A stretch of 64,000 nucleotides of DNA, from contig CBDDEE010000032.1 of NCBI GenBank assembly GCA_965226855.1, positions 744,001 to 808,000 of the forward strand, in the 5' to 3' direction. The notes under the pieces were generated by a model that was not told the DNA's origin, made no database searches, and was given only the letters and a program-made list of their open reading frames with translations. Positions 8,570 through 17,661 of this stretch are shown piece by piece. Position 1 is the first letter of the stretch. Each line of letters starts with the position of its first letter. The translations under genes and the position numbers were made by a program. This DNA is from JAUXJB01 sp965226855. Lineage in GTDB: Bacteria > Myxococcota_A > UBA9160 > SZUA-336.

Positions 8570-9178
8570 CTACAGCTCCCACTCCCTGCGCTGCATGGCG
8601 TCGATCACCTCCTGCGGTGCGATGTGTGCCAGGTACCTGCTGGTGGTCGCCACCGACGAGTGACCGAGCTGCTGCTGGATCACGTTGAGCGGGATCCCCT
8701 CACGCATGAGCTCGGCAGCGTGAGCGTGCCGGAAGCCATGCGGGTGAACGCGCTTCTCGATGCCGGCTCGCTCTGCCAGGCGCGGTAACAGTACGCGCAG
8801 GTACGGCGCCTTCATGGGCTTGCCCTGGAGCGTGCAGAAGAGCGGATGCCGGCCGTTCAGACCGACACTCTTGCGACGATCCAACCAGCGCTCGAGCACA
8901 GCGAAGGCTCCGGGGTCGAGCCCAACAGTGCGCCGCTTGTCGCCCTTGCCGTGGAGCACCGTGACAGTGCCGCTCTCCACGTCGACATCCTTCGGGTAGA
9001 GGGCCAGGAGCTCCCCGATGCGAAGCCCGCCGCGGTAGAGCACTGTGAGTGCAGCGCGGTTGCGGATGCCGGTGGGAGCCCTGGCCGAGCAGCCGCGGAT
9101 GAGCGCCTTCACCTCCTCCGGGGTCAGGATCTCGGCGGGGTAGCGCTTGCTTTTGTTGGGAGCCTCTCGAGGGGCCAT
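8570..9178 (-). CDS. compact tyrosine recombinase / integrase
   Basis: This 202-residue protein is essentially the catalytic domain alone. The usual N-terminal core-binding domain is missing or reduced to about 20 residues. All tyrosine recombinase signatures are present: Arg in YRGGLRIGELLAL, Lys in HGKGDKRR, HPHGFRHAHA (HxxR), LGHSS and the nucleophile Tyr in TSRYLAHI. The ATG at 9178 is chosen because GGAGG lies eight bases upstream. It points away from the tRNA-Thr fragment at 10142, the likely attachment site. GCATAAC repeats precede the gene. Confidence 0.85.
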   Translation of the reverse strand: MAPREAPNKSKRYPAEILTPEEVKALIRGCSARAPTGIRNRAALTVLYRGGLRIGELLALYPKDVDVESGTVTVLHGKGDKRRTVGLDPGAFAVLERWLDRRKSVGLNGRHPLFCTLQGKPMKAPYLRVLLPRLAERAGIEKRVHPHGFRHAHAAELMREGIPLNVIQQQLGHSSVATTSRYLAHIAPQEVIDAMQRREWEL

Positions 9179-9190
9179 GGTGAGCCTCCG

Positions 9191-9260
9191 GTTATGCAAT
9201 GACGGAATAGCATAACTATATAGCCCTCCCGAGGGGGTCTGTCAGTAGAAGCATAACTAT
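9191..9260. promoter_or_regulatory. GCATAAC repeats upstream of integrase
   Basis: GTTATGC at 9191-9197 faces GCATAAC at 9210-9216, and a further AGCATAACTAT block at 9250-9260 repeats 9209-9219 exactly. The first pair forms an inverted repeat just upstream of the integrase start. They may be operator or recombinase arm sites. Confidence 0.55.
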
Positions 9261-9296
9261 TCTTGCGTTTTCGCCCCCGGGGCCTCGACCTAGTAG

Positions 9297-9716
9297 TTAG
9301 GGCCTCATCCGGCGCACCAGCTCCATCAGGGTCGGCTTTCGCTCCGTGGGTGGCCGCTTCGGCGGCCTAGGTGAGGGCGTGTGCACTGGCCGGTCCAGCA
9401 GGTGGGCCAGCTCGCGCTCGGCTTGTTCTCGGGGTACCGAGCGCAGGTGCTGGAAGGGGCGCAAGTTGAGCAAGGCATCGAGCCGGCCCTCTCGTGATGT
9501 AGGTCCGCTGCTCAGGCCTCCGTGGTTCTTGCACCGGCCGCTCTCGAGCGCGGCAGCCCGGCATGGTCGTCCCCCCCGTGATCGTGCCCGGGCTCCACAT
9601 CGGCTGCGCTCGAACCATTCGAGCTCGGCCCGAACCGCTTCGCCCTCGCCCTCGTCTGCGAGCGCGACAACGCGGCGCTGATGGCGCAGCTCAGCTCGTG
9701 TCTTGTCTTCACTCAT
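9297..9716 (-). CDS. HGGxSxGP-type phage/island protein
   Basis: This 139-residue basic protein has the segment CRAAALESGRCKNHGGLSSG followed by GPTSREGR. This matches a conserved Cys/His motif found in short proteins of proteobacterial prophages and integrative elements. It probably binds a metal through Cys and His. It lies immediately upstream of the integrase and supports the idea that 8.5-10.2 kb is one element. Confidence 0.65.
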   Translation of the reverse strand: MSEDKTRAELRHQRRVVALADEGEGEAVRAELEWFERSRCGARARSRGGRPCRAAALESGRCKNHGGLSSGPTSREGRLDALLNLRPFQHLRSVPREQAERELAHLLDRPVHTPSPRPPKRPPTERKPTLMELVRRMRP

Positions 9717-10141
9717 TACACCCCCGTTAGACCCCCACGTCTGCTGTCACGCTGCCAGGTGTGGCAGACACGCCGTCACAGAAGTCCATGACGCTCGCGG
9801 GTTGGTACATATCGACGTCGCCTGCAGAGGGGTCCTTGAAGCCCCTTCCATTACCGTCGCTGAGGCCCCCATACCGGCGCAGCCGCAGGCCAGCACATTC
9901 GGATGAGCTGTTTCATGTATTCGCAACGATCGTTCGGGATCAGGCACCTGAAGGGGGTGCTGGCGAGTCTCTGGGAAGGAATTGGACGGCGACCCTCTCC
10001 CGCAACACGACGCCCACGGTTACACCAGGGTCGCGATTCTGTTCCGGTCTGTTCCGGTGTTCGGTGCCGTACTATGCGGTCCCGTGCTGCTCGGCGCAGT
10101 CAGGACGCCCTCTAGAGCCCCTCAGACACCCCCGACGAGAG
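9717..10141. other. element end without a supported gene
   Basis: Open frames here end in the tRNA fragment and give the false C-terminus SAVRVRSSAP. I see no gene I can support. Confidence 0.5.
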
Positions 10142-10186
10142 TTCGTAATCAGCAGGTCAGCGGTTCGAGTCCGCTCGTCGGCTCCG
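10142..10186 (+). other. tRNA-Thr(CGU) 3' half, attachment-site scar
   Basis: The sequence begins in an anticodon loop TTCGTAA. It continues with the 3' anticodon stem, a perfect five-pair T-arm (AGCGG TTCGAGT CCGCT), and the acceptor strand CGTCGGC with T discriminator and CCG in place of CCA. The 5' half of the tRNA is absent. This is what remains when an element integrates by recombination at the anticodon loop of a tRNA-Thr(CGU) gene. Confidence 0.75.
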
Positions 10187-10598
10187 TGATTTCAATCACT
10201 TACGCGCCGACACCCATAGCTCCACTCTGACCGGGAAGCATATGGGAAGCAGTGGAGCCGACCGATGGGCGCCCACATCGGCTTGTCCGCGATCCCGCCA
10301 GGTGCTCCCTCCCCCCCCCAAGTCATCGTCGGTTCCGACTCGAGTTCGGCCTCGAAAATCTCGGGCAGTTGAAGGCGAGGGCAATACGCCAGCCTTCAAG
10401 TCGTGAACACCAGACCTCGGCTGATGCACGTAGGTCTCGGAACTCAGGGCCAACCTGCCCCATCTCGTGGGGTACTGAAACTCTGGCATCCTCGGGGCCT
10501 CCAAGTGTGAGGAAGAACGCAGCCCGACCAAAGCAGCACTAAGACACTAAACGTAAGCAGCAAGCGTTCAGGGACGCCAGCGCCTTAGCCGTTCAGCC
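10187..10598. other. stretch without a supported gene
   Basis: It contains a run of about ten C residues near 10311 and no convincing reading frame. Confidence 0.45.
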
Positions 10599-10960
10599 TT
10601 ACCTGCTCGGATAGAAGATTCCACCCGTCCTTCCGGTCTTTATTGTGAGCAGCCGGTTGGCACGAAGAGTCTGCAGGAGGTCATCAACGCTGATTCCGGT
10701 ACCATCCAGGATGGCTCGAACCTCTTCTCTCACGGTTCTGCCTGAGGTACGGATCTCGTCGAACACCTGAATCGCGTAGTCGACATAAGCGGCATTTCGC
10801 TTCCTGAACTCACGCCACCGCCTCATATACGGCAAATCATTGAGGTAACGCCTCAACAGCTGATTCTTCAGCTCCGGATAGCGTTTGTACTCAAACCGCG
10901 TCCGGCCATGGTGAACCCCGGAGTGGCGTCGAAGTACTTGATCACCGACGTGACGTCCGG
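10599..10960 (-). pseudogene. frameshifted unknown gene, C-terminal part
   Basis: The frame ending at 10599 gives a plausible C-terminus of about 100 residues (LLRRYLNDLPYMRRWREFRK, then LRANRLLTIKTGRTGGIFY). Just upstream, another frame reads VIKYFDATPGFTM, and the overlapping first frame looks artificial. A frameshift near 10905 probably joins them. The last 45 residues could be a winged-helix. I do not recognise the family. Confidence 0.4.
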
Positions 10961-11127
10961 CCCTCTCCGGGCCTAGAGCGGCCGGGCCAAGCTTCCACGG
11001 GGAGGATCGGTTCTGCTCTGCTGCGGTCTTCAAGGCGACGCGGGAGGATATGACCTCCGGGGCCCAGGTCGACCCCACTCAGAAACGGTCGCGCACGAAG
11101 GGCCGACCTCGACTATGGTTACGAGCG

Positions 11128-12003
11128 ATGGTGATGGAAGGGAAGACCGTCCTCCTCACCGGAGGCAACACTGGCATCGGAAAGGCCGCAGCCACTGCTC
11201 TGGCCGTGAAAGACGCCCGGGTGGTGCTCACCGCCCGCAGCGCGGAGCGGGCTGAGCCAGCGCTTGCCGAGATTCGCAAGGCCAGTGACCGCTCGGAGGT
11301 CGAGTGGGTGCAGCTCGACCTGGCGAACCTGCGTTCAGTGCGTCGCTGCGCCTCGGAGTTTCTCGAGCGATTCGAGCGTCTCGACGTTCTGATCAACAAC
11401 GCCGGCGGGACCTGGAGTCGCCGCGAACTGACGGACGACGGCTTCGAGGCGACCTTCGGGGTGAATCACCTCGGCCACTTTGAGCTGACGCGTCTGCTCC
11501 TGGACCGACTCCGCGCCAACGCGCCCTCCCGAATCCTGAACGTGGCGTCGAGTGCGCACTGGATGGCGCCTCTGGGCCTCGACTTCGGAGACCTTCAGAG
11601 CGAGCGCTTCTATGACAGCCAGTCCGTCTATGCAAAGTCGAAACTCGCCAACATCTACTTCACGCGGGAGCTGGCTCGACGCGTCGAAGGTAGCGGAGTG
11701 ACCTGCAACTCCCTTTGCCCCGGATTCGTCGCCACCGAACTCGGAAGTGGTGAGGAAGGCTCCTGGTGGACTCGATTGGGGATGCGTATGGCGCGTCCGT
11801 TCGCACAGTCACCGGAGCAAGGAGCCCGTACGGTCGTGTATCTGGCCTCTGCGGACAGAGTCGCAGACGTAAACGGCCAGCACTTCATGTTCCAACGGCG
11901 AGCCCCCATCTCCCCCGTAGCGCTGAGCCGGTCCGCCGCGGAGCGGTTGTGGGTGGAGAGCGAGAAGCTCGTAGGAGGCGCGGAGCGCGGCGGGACTGGC
12001 TAG
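11128..12003 (+). CDS. short-chain dehydrogenase, retinol-dehydrogenase-like
   Basis: This 291-residue Rossmann-fold oxidoreductase has TGGNTGIGKAAA (nucleotide-binding TGxxxGIG), NNAGG, a Ser in NVASSAH and the catalytic YAKSK. The substrate loop and length match the human retinol dehydrogenase 11-14-like branch of the SDR family common in environmental bacteria. Start at the ATG of MVMEGKTVLL is preferred to the upstream in-frame ATG at 11050, whose extension is unlike SDRs. The substrate is unknown. It stands alone on this strand. Confidence 0.88.
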   Translation: MVMEGKTVLLTGGNTGIGKAAATALAVKDARVVLTARSAERAEPALAEIRKASDRSEVEWVQLDLANLRSVRRCASEFLERFERLDVLINNAGGTWSRRELTDDGFEATFGVNHLGHFELTRLLLDRLRANAPSRILNVASSAHWMAPLGLDFGDLQSERFYDSQSVYAKSKLANIYFTRELARRVEGSGVTCNSLCPGFVATELGSGEEGSWWTRLGMRMARPFAQSPEQGARTVVYLASADRVADVNGQHFMFQRRAPISPVALSRSAAERLWVESEKLVGGAERGGTG

Positions 12004-12417
12004 CAGGGCTGCGCCGGACACACTCGGCGATCAAGCCTACGAACGATCCCCGCGTGATCCGCGCCATCCTCGACTTTTCGCCGGTCCCACGTGGTGAACA
12101 GGTGGAACAGGTGAGCCTACGTCGCGATCTCCGGCTGGAATGCCGCGGGGGGTGGGGGGAACGGCCGGGCGTTGACACATCTCCGTGTCGGGCGACGGTC
12201 GCGGCCTGACGCGAGCGTCTCGGGGCGCTGCTGTGGCAATTTCGAACACGGCGGGAGGGCGCGCTGCCGTGCGGCCCCTGCCGAGCGTGTCAATGGCGTG
12301 TTCAGCCTGTTCACCACGGCGAGTCGAGCAGAGCATCGTCATTGCCGAGCTCAAGGGGACACCTGCGCCTCTTGTGCAGGCCTACATCGCACTCTGCGGA
12401 GTGGAAGAGGGTATGGG
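12004..12417. other. stretch with no intact gene
   Basis: Only degraded coding texture is visible, including ELKGTPAPLVQAYIALCGVE in a plus-strand frame leading to the fragment at 12418. No start, ribosome binding site or family can be defended. Confidence 0.4.
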
Positions 12418-12534
12418 ATGCGCGGGCCAATCGACGAGTTCTGGCACACGTTAGTGACGTTCACCAAGACGTACGCTGACTTCTGCGAACGAGTCGCGGG
12501 ACGCGTTCCAGCGTGCTCGGCATGGCGCCCGTGA
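12418..12534 (+). pseudogene. fragment resembling glycine-rich-domain-like (PF07173) protein
   Basis: The frame reads MRGPIDEFWHTLVTFTKTYA then DFCERVAGRV. This resembles the WHTxxxFTxxYxxFCE motif of PF07173-type proteins. The homologous region ends abruptly after about 30 residues. Treated as a remnant. Confidence 0.35.
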
Positions 12535-12685
12535 AGTCTGGCGCTGCGGACGTCGACCCGCGGCGAGCGTCGATTATCCTCTAGGGGCGTGGCGCAGCCT
12601 GACCGGGAGCCTGAAATGAGGGCCCGGTCGAGCGCGCCTATAAGCGTTGCCGCGCCGGCGGCGAAGCGTCTCGGGGGGACGAGCG

Positions 12686-13813
12686 ATGTCGGCTGGCCAT
12701 TCGAGCGAAACGAGCGCACCCGCGCCCGAGCGCGGATTTCTTCCGGCGAGCGACCCGGCCACGGCCTTCCCGGCCAGCTCCGAGCTCGCGCTGCTCGACG
12801 AATGGGGACGCGGCCTTCCGAGCTGGCTGGAAGACCCGGGCTTTCGGCGCCGCGCCCGCGAGCTGCGCATTCCCCCGTTCCCGGCGCTGGCCCTGCAGGG
12901 CGGGCCGGAGACCGCGCTTCCGCTCCTGCGTCTCTACTACGTGCGCGTCGGCTTCCTCGCGTCGGCGTACATCAATCAGCTGGAACAGCCGACGATCGGC
13001 GTGCTGCCGCGCAACATCGCGCTGCCGCTATGCCGCGCCTGCAGCCTGCTCGGGCGCCCGCCGATCCTGAGCTACGACGGCTACGCGCTCTACAACTGGA
13101 AGCGCTTCGACCCGAACAGCCCCATCGCCCTCGGCAACATCGACACGCTGCAGAACTTCGTCCATCTGTACGACGAGCACTGGTTCATCCTGGTCCACGT
13201 CGAGATCGAGGCGATCGCGGGCGACATCCTCGCGGCGATCGACCGCATCGAGGCGGCGCTGCCCGCGCGCGACGAAGCTTTGATCGACGCTGCGCTCGGC
13301 GAAATCGCGGTCGCTGTCTGGCGCCAGGTGGAGGTGCTGCGGCGCATCCCCGAGAAGATGGCGCCCGAGCTCTACCACCGGACCTTCCGGCCCTACATCC
13401 GCTACTTCGAGAACGTGGTGTACGAGGGCCTGGGCGAGGAGCCGCTGAGCTTCCGCGGTGAAACGGGAGCGCAGAGCAGCATCGTCCCGACGCTGGTCGC
13501 GCTGCTGAAGATCCCGCACGGCCCGACCGAGCTGACCGACCACCTCGCGGACATGCGCCGCTTCATGCCGCCCGAGCACCGGGTGCGCATCGAGCGCGTC
13601 GAGGCCCTGGAGCCGATTCGCGACCTCGTCCGGCCCGCGACCCACGACGAGCTGATCGAGGCGCTCGCCACGTTCCGCGAGGTGCACCAGGGCTGGGCCC
13701 GCGAGTACATCGAGACGCGCGTCGACGACCCGCTCGGAACTGGGGGCACGCCCTACGTGCGCTGGCTGCAGCAGCTGATCGACGAGACCCGCGCGCACGC
13801 GATCGCGGGCTGA
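12686..13813 (+). CDS. indoleamine 2,3-dioxygenase family protein
   Basis: This 375-residue predicted heme dioxygenase would oxidatively cleave an indole ring (tryptophan to N-formylkynurenine in characterised relatives). Family signatures are FRGETGAQSSIVP, the probable proximal heme His in FREVHQGWAREYI, and GTGGTPYVRWLQQL near the C-terminus. The start is the ATG giving MSAGHSSETS, because the upstream extension is compositionally unlike the family. No kynureninase or formamidase gene is nearby, so the physiological substrate is open. It is transcribed alone. Confidence 0.85.
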   Translation: MSAGHSSETSAPAPERGFLPASDPATAFPASSELALLDEWGRGLPSWLEDPGFRRRARELRIPPFPALALQGGPETALPLLRLYYVRVGFLASAYINQLEQPTIGVLPRNIALPLCRACSLLGRPPILSYDGYALYNWKRFDPNSPIALGNIDTLQNFVHLYDEHWFILVHVEIEAIAGDILAAIDRIEAALPARDEALIDAALGEIAVAVWRQVEVLRRIPEKMAPELYHRTFRPYIRYFENVVYEGLGEEPLSFRGETGAQSSIVPTLVALLKIPHGPTELTDHLADMRRFMPPEHRVRIERVEALEPIRDLVRPATHDELIEALATFREVHQGWAREYIETRVDDPLGTGGTPYVRWLQQLIDETRAHAIAG

Positions 13814-14274
13814 GCAGGCTCAGCGCGCCCCGAGTCTTTACACCAATAGGGGCGTTCGGTATCTGCCGTTCGACGACCTGATTCGCGACCTCGAGCAGCT
13901 CTGCAAGATGCTCTCTTGAGCCGTCGGTGGTGTGCGAGGGGTCACGGCGGCCAGGTGTGCAACTGCGTCCACTCGGCGTCCACTCAGAGCGGGCACTGGT
14001 CCGGCACTGGTCCATAAAGGTCCCCGGGGGGGAGTGGAGAGAGTGCTAGAGCCTACGGTCAGCTCTCCTGGCCTCGGGGCAGGGACTCTCGACATACGAG
14101 CCTAGACGTACCCAGCTCGATGCACTCCGAGAGGCGTCGCTGGACTTCTACGCAGCCACGCGAAGTGCCTACGTTCTGAGTCGAGATCACTGACTCTCCG
14201 CGCCCTTACCCAGGACGTCAGGTCGCCCGTGCTCGACGCATGGCCAGCTCCGGCCGGTCCGGGAGGTCGCCAGG
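13814..14274. other. stretch without a supported gene
   Basis: A plus-strand frame ends RYLPFDDLIRDLEQLCKMLS near 13918 and may be the tail of a lost gene. Otherwise nothing stands out before repeat copy 2 begins. Confidence 0.4.
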
Positions 14275-14356
14275 GTGCTGGGCTGCTCGCCCAACACGGC
14301 CCCAGGTGTTCGCTTCGGGGGTTCCCAGGGCACGACGATGCGGCCAGGGTCGTAGA
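14275..14356 (+). repeat. dispersed repeat family R, copy 2
   Basis: It runs from GTGCTGGGCTGCTCGCCC through CCCAGGTGTTCGCTTCGGGG to ATGCGGCCAGGGTCGTAG. The latter two blocks recur at 30891, and the first and last at 32836 with the middle deleted. One frame reads VLGCSPNT, like a helix-turn-helix of the excisionase family. Confidence 0.7.
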
Positions 14357-14428
14357 CGCGCTCCTTCTGGACGGATCTCGGAGATCATGGAGGAGACCTG
14401 CCCACAGGGTGGGAAGGCTCGTTCTCTC

Positions 14429-14596
14429 TCACGAAACCATCGTGCTGAGAGCGTCCCTTACCACCTCGACCAGCTTGCGGACGATGGCGATGGCAGCTGG
14501 ATCGCTCTCGGCGAGCCGGGCCAGGTCAGCGAGAAGCTCGGAGCCTTCAGGGGCTGCCGTGATAATCGCGGCGTCGCGGCGGCGCTGTTTTGCCAT
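14429..14596 (-). CDS. small hypothetical protein, 55 residues
   Basis: Read on the minus strand, an ATG opens MAKQRRRDAAIITAAPEG, followed by a regular amphipathic helix (LLADLARLAESDPAAIAIVR) and a TGA. Codon usage and helix periodicity look coding. It sits just downstream of repeat copy 2. No family is recognised. Confidence 0.45.
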   Translation of the reverse strand: MAKQRRRDAAIITAAPEGSELLADLARLAESDPAAIAIVRKLVEVVRDALSTMVS

Positions 14597-14737
14597 GGCT
14601 CCGTTCTAACACGAGCGAGATTCCAACGACCTGGAGCACCCTGAGCTTGGACCACGCGGCGCAGGCCGCTGACCGGCGCGCCATCATTCCGGGCGCCTAC
14701 GGCGCCGCGACGCATGAGGGATTGCTGAACCGAGTCG

Positions 14738-15742
14738 TCATTCCCCGCCTTGCGGTAGGCGACGAAGCCAGTCCGCGATGGCGCGACCGATGACCTCCGG
14801 GTGATCTTCCTGGATGTAGTGAAAGCCGGGACCCACGTAGAGCGACTCGATGTTCTTCAGGTGCTGCACGTACCACTCGGCGACCTCGGGTGGGTTGAGA
14901 GCACCGGGCTTCGCATAGAAGTGCAGCATCGGGACTCGCGTCTGCTGGAGCCATTTCGAGTAGGTGGTGACCACACGGACAGTGTTCTCGGGCTCGCCCC
15001 CGATCGGGATCTCGCGCGGCCAGACGAGCGTCGGCTTACGGGATTGGGGCGTTGGGTAGGGGGCCCGGTAGAAGGCCATCTCTTCCTGGCCTAGCCCACG
15101 CACGACCGAGCTGGGTAAGACCTGCTCGACGAAGGAGTTCTCCTCCAGGATGAGCCTCTCTCCCTCTCCGGAGGTGCGCAGCCGCCGGAAGAACTCGCCT
15201 CCCCCTCCCATCGCCTCGTAGCTCGCCGCCGGAAGTCCGGGTGGCCCAATCGCCTCCATGAAGGCGATGCCGCGGACGTTGTCCTCGTGGCGGGATGCGT
15301 AGTCGAACCCGAGTGCCGAGCCCCAGTCGTGTACGACTAGGATGAGATCTCGAAGCTCGAGAGCCTCGATGAAGCCTTGCACGTAGCCGATGTGATCCGC
15401 GTACGTGTAGTCGATGTCGGGCTGGTCCGACTTGCCTATGCCGATCAGATCGAGGGCGAGCACCCTGCCGCGTGTGGTCAGGTGCGGGATGACATTGCGC
15501 CACAGGTACGACGACGTGGGATTCCCGTGAAGCATGAGGATTGGACTCCCGGCTCCCTCGTCGACGTAGTGAAGGCGCGAGCCGAGCACATTCACGTAGT
15601 GCGGCTCGAACGGGTACTCCGCAGAGATCTCGGGCAACGGAGGTCTGGGTAGGGCTTGACCTTCCTGCCCCGATGCAAGTTGCGGCCAGCTGAGGAGGCA
15701 GAGGACCGACCCCAGGGCCAGAGGACCGGCGCGGGCGACCAT
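14738..15742 (-). CDS. haloalkane dehalogenase-like alpha/beta hydrolase, exported
   Basis: This 334-residue protein starts at the ATG giving MVARAGPLALG, a signal peptide ending near WPQLASGQ, so a periplasmic location is likely. Haloalkane dehalogenase hallmarks are HGNPTSSYLW (oxyanion hole and halide-binding Asn), the nucleophile Asp followed by Trp in VVHDWGSALGF, and the catalytic His in GPGFHYIQEDHPEVIG. Characterised relatives hydrolyse carbon-halogen bonds to alcohol and halide. A signal peptide is uncommon in the family. Longer upstream in-frame extension lacks family character and was rejected. Substrate is unknown. Confidence 0.8.
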   Translation of the reverse strand: MVARAGPLALGSVLCLLSWPQLASGQEGQALPRPPLPEISAEYPFEPHYVNVLGSRLHYVDEGAGSPILMLHGNPTSSYLWRNVIPHLTTRGRVLALDLIGIGKSDQPDIDYTYADHIGYVQGFIEALELRDLILVVHDWGSALGFDYASRHEDNVRGIAFMEAIGPPGLPAASYEAMGGGGEFFRRLRTSGEGERLILEENSFVEQVLPSSVVRGLGQEEMAFYRAPYPTPQSRKPTLVWPREIPIGGEPENTVRVVTTYSKWLQQTRVPMLHFYAKPGALNPPEVAEWYVQHLKNIESLYVGPGFHYIQEDHPEVIGRAIADWLRRLPQGGE

Positions 15743-15863
15743 TTGGGCTCCCTTGTCTGTCCGGAACACTTCCCCGAACGAGTTCAAACCGGCTGGTATG
15801 ATGACACGATCCGGCGCCATCGTCGGAGCAGACGACGTGGCGCCCTTGAAACGGGGATCGGTC

Positions 15864-16260
15864 ATGGGTCTTCGTACAGCGGTCTGCGACGCGTTGGGAA
15901 TCGAAGTTCCAGTCGTTCTGGCCGGCATGGGCGGGGCAGCCAATCCCAGGCTGGCGGCCGCGTCTCCAACACCGAGGGCCTCGGTGTCTTGGGTGCCGCT
16001 ACCTCCGGGCCCGACGAGCTACGCGCTTGGATTCGCGAGATCCGCTCGCTCACGGACCGGCCATTCGGCGTCGACACCCTGCTGCCAGCTTCGGTGAGGC
16101 GCATGAAGCCGACCAACGGCCCGTCTCCCATGGACGAGCAACCGGCGCAGCAGGCGTTCTTGAAGGAGTTCCTGGATCGCGAAGGGCTGGAAGAGCACGC
16201 GCCCTGGATCGAGCTCGCGTCGAAGGGGTGGATCGAGCCACTCGCGAGCGATCGAGGGTT
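15864..16260 (+). pseudogene. nitronate monooxygenase, frameshifted and truncated
   Basis: The ATG at 15864 opens MGLRTAVCDALGIEVPVVLA and GMGGAANPRLAA, the N-terminus of an FMN-dependent nitronate monooxygenase. Near 15963 the frame must shift, apparently by one base, to continue VSNTEGLGVLGAATSGPDEL and then GVDTLLP. Homology ends near 16260, so the C-terminal two thirds, including the FMN phosphate site, are missing. It diverges from the dehalogenase gene, and the two may have shared a promoter region. Confidence 0.7.
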
Positions 16261-16282
16261 ACGGTGTATGGATGCTCCTCCC

Positions 16283-16381
16283 TCACCCGCTCGCTCCCCC
16301 GGCCGGCGGGCACTGGTAGTAGATCACGTCTCCCCGGGCAGAGAGGTTCCGGTACTTCGGGCCTTTGGCCTCGCGCTTCAC
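16283..16381 (-). pseudogene. possible small ORF or 3' end remnant
   Basis: A minus-strand frame ends KREAKGPKYRNLSARGDVIY then YQCPPAGG before TGA. The block looks conserved, but there is no good start. A GTG at 16381 would give 32 residues, while the open frame extends to 16450. It may be the tail of the gene at 16378-16665 after a frameshift. Confidence 0.3.
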
Positions 16382-16665
16382 GCACTTCGTGCCGCTCGAA
16401 GTTGCCGCAGTGCGGATCGAACGGCAAAGAGACTCGCTTCTGAATCTTGCTTATTGATTTCATCTTCAATCCAGTCCCGGGCCTTGCCACAAACATCCGA
16501 CTCATCGAACCACTCGATTGCGACATTCGGCTTGCCGATCGCCTTGGCCAAATCCTGCTGCTGTTGGCTGGTCAGGTTAGAAACGGCTTCGTTGAGATTC
16601 CGCTCGAATTCATCCAAGATCATTCCTAAGATCTCCACCCCTCTGTGCACGAGAGCGCGAGCCAT
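16378..16665 (-). CDS. small hypothetical protein
   Basis: This 95-residue protein begins MARALVHRGVEILGMILDEF and is helical and acidic, with WFDESDVCGKARDWIEDEI in the middle. The final residues (RQLRAARSA) overlap another plausible frame. It is the last of a run of small minus-strand genes between 16.3 and 17.9 kb that looks like an island remnant. No family is recognised. Confidence 0.45.
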   Translation of the reverse strand: MARALVHRGVEILGMILDEFERNLNEAVSNLTSQQQQDLAKAIGKPNVAIEWFDESDVCGKARDWIEDEINKQDSEASLFAVRSALRQLRAARSA

Positions 16666-16753
16666 TTGCGCTCGCCGCGTGCTGTGATCTGTCCTGATCG
16701 CCGTGCCATGATTACTCCTTTCGCTTGGCTGTGTAGATGCCTTTCCTAGCTGC

Positions 16754-17077
16754 TCAACTCCTCTCTGCACCAAAGAGACGATCCGCGGTGCCTATGTCGA
16801 CCTGCCCCTCAAGCTCCAGCCGCCCAAGTAATCTCAAGTACAGACGGAGTTCGCTCTGTCCGGCGCCTTCAGGTATCTCGAAGTCGTGACGCAAAAAGTA
16901 GGCGAGGTGCGTGTAGAGAACGCTGCCTGGTAACCCCGAGCGCGGCCCCGAGGCTGAGAATCCCCACGCCTGGTCCAGGTCGCTAATCAGCTCGAGCTTT
17001 CTCTCAAATTCGATCAAAGCTCTGTACTCGTCTGCTTCTATCAAGAGTTCCCTTCTGATCCTCGGTCTACGCGCCAT
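16754..17077 (-). CDS. small hypothetical protein
   Basis: This 107-residue protein starts at the ATG giving MARRPRIRRELLIEADEYRA. It is helical, ends RLFGAERS, and contains GSVLYTHLAYFLRHDF. It is 88 bases upstream of the next minus-strand frame. Function is unknown. Confidence 0.5.
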   Translation of the reverse strand: MARRPRIRRELLIEADEYRALIEFERKLELISDLDQAWGFSASGPRSGLPGSVLYTHLAYFLRHDFEIPEGAGQSELRLYLRLLGRLELEGQVDIGTADRLFGAERS

Positions 17078-17241
17078 CGCTATTGTCCTTCGCGCCCCTA
17101 GAGACGCCCGGGGGCATGAAGTGACCGCGAGCGCCGGGGGGGGGCGAAGCGGAGAGAAACTGCGTGGCGACCGCGCAGTTTCCAAAGGCGGTCGAGGCAA
17201 GGAGTCGAGTGCCCCAAAGTCGACGGTATAGATGCCGCGCA

Positions 17242-17553
17242 TCAGTGGACCATCCTCGGCGCAGTGTCACCCTCCGCGAGAAGTGCGCGCGTTGCGTCGC
17301 CAGTCTGCGGGTTGATGAGGAAGATGTTGATGGGGGTAACGAAGACACCCGCTGGGCCGAAATTCTCTGCGAGCGTCTCAAACACCAGGCCGGTCTCGTC
17401 GGCCGTGGCGTAGCGGCCGAACAGCAGGCCACTGTTCGCAGAGATCATTGCCATGAGAATCGGCGGCTCCCAGCCTTCACTGATGAGGCGTGTGAGCGCG
17501 ACGTTTACGAACTGTGTGACCCGCTCCATTGTCTGCTGCACAGTCTCGCTCAT
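17242..17553 (-). CDS. small hypothetical protein
   Basis: This 103-residue frame starts at MSETVQQTMERVTQFVNVAL and contains EGWEPPILMAMISANSGLLF and GPAGVFVTPINIFLI. Upstream in-frame residues look random, and a purine-rich AGGGAAGG precedes this ATG. No domain is recognised. It belongs to the same run of small minus-strand genes. Confidence 0.5.
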   Translation of the reverse strand: MSETVQQTMERVTQFVNVALTRLISEGWEPPILMAMISANSGLLFGRYATADETGLVFETLAENFGPAGVFVTPINIFLINPQTGDATRALLAEGDTAPRMVH

Positions 17554-17661
17554 ATTGTTCACCTTCCCTTCGTCGGATGCGCGGGTGTCTGCTCCCGCCA
17601 CTACCCGCTGACTCGAGACGCGTCCGGGGCCGAAGCCCCGGACGCCCAGCAGATGAGCTTG

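Noticed and set aside
10142..10186. functional tRNA-Thr gene
   Set aside because: The 5' half and D-arm are absent upstream, so only a scar can be claimed.
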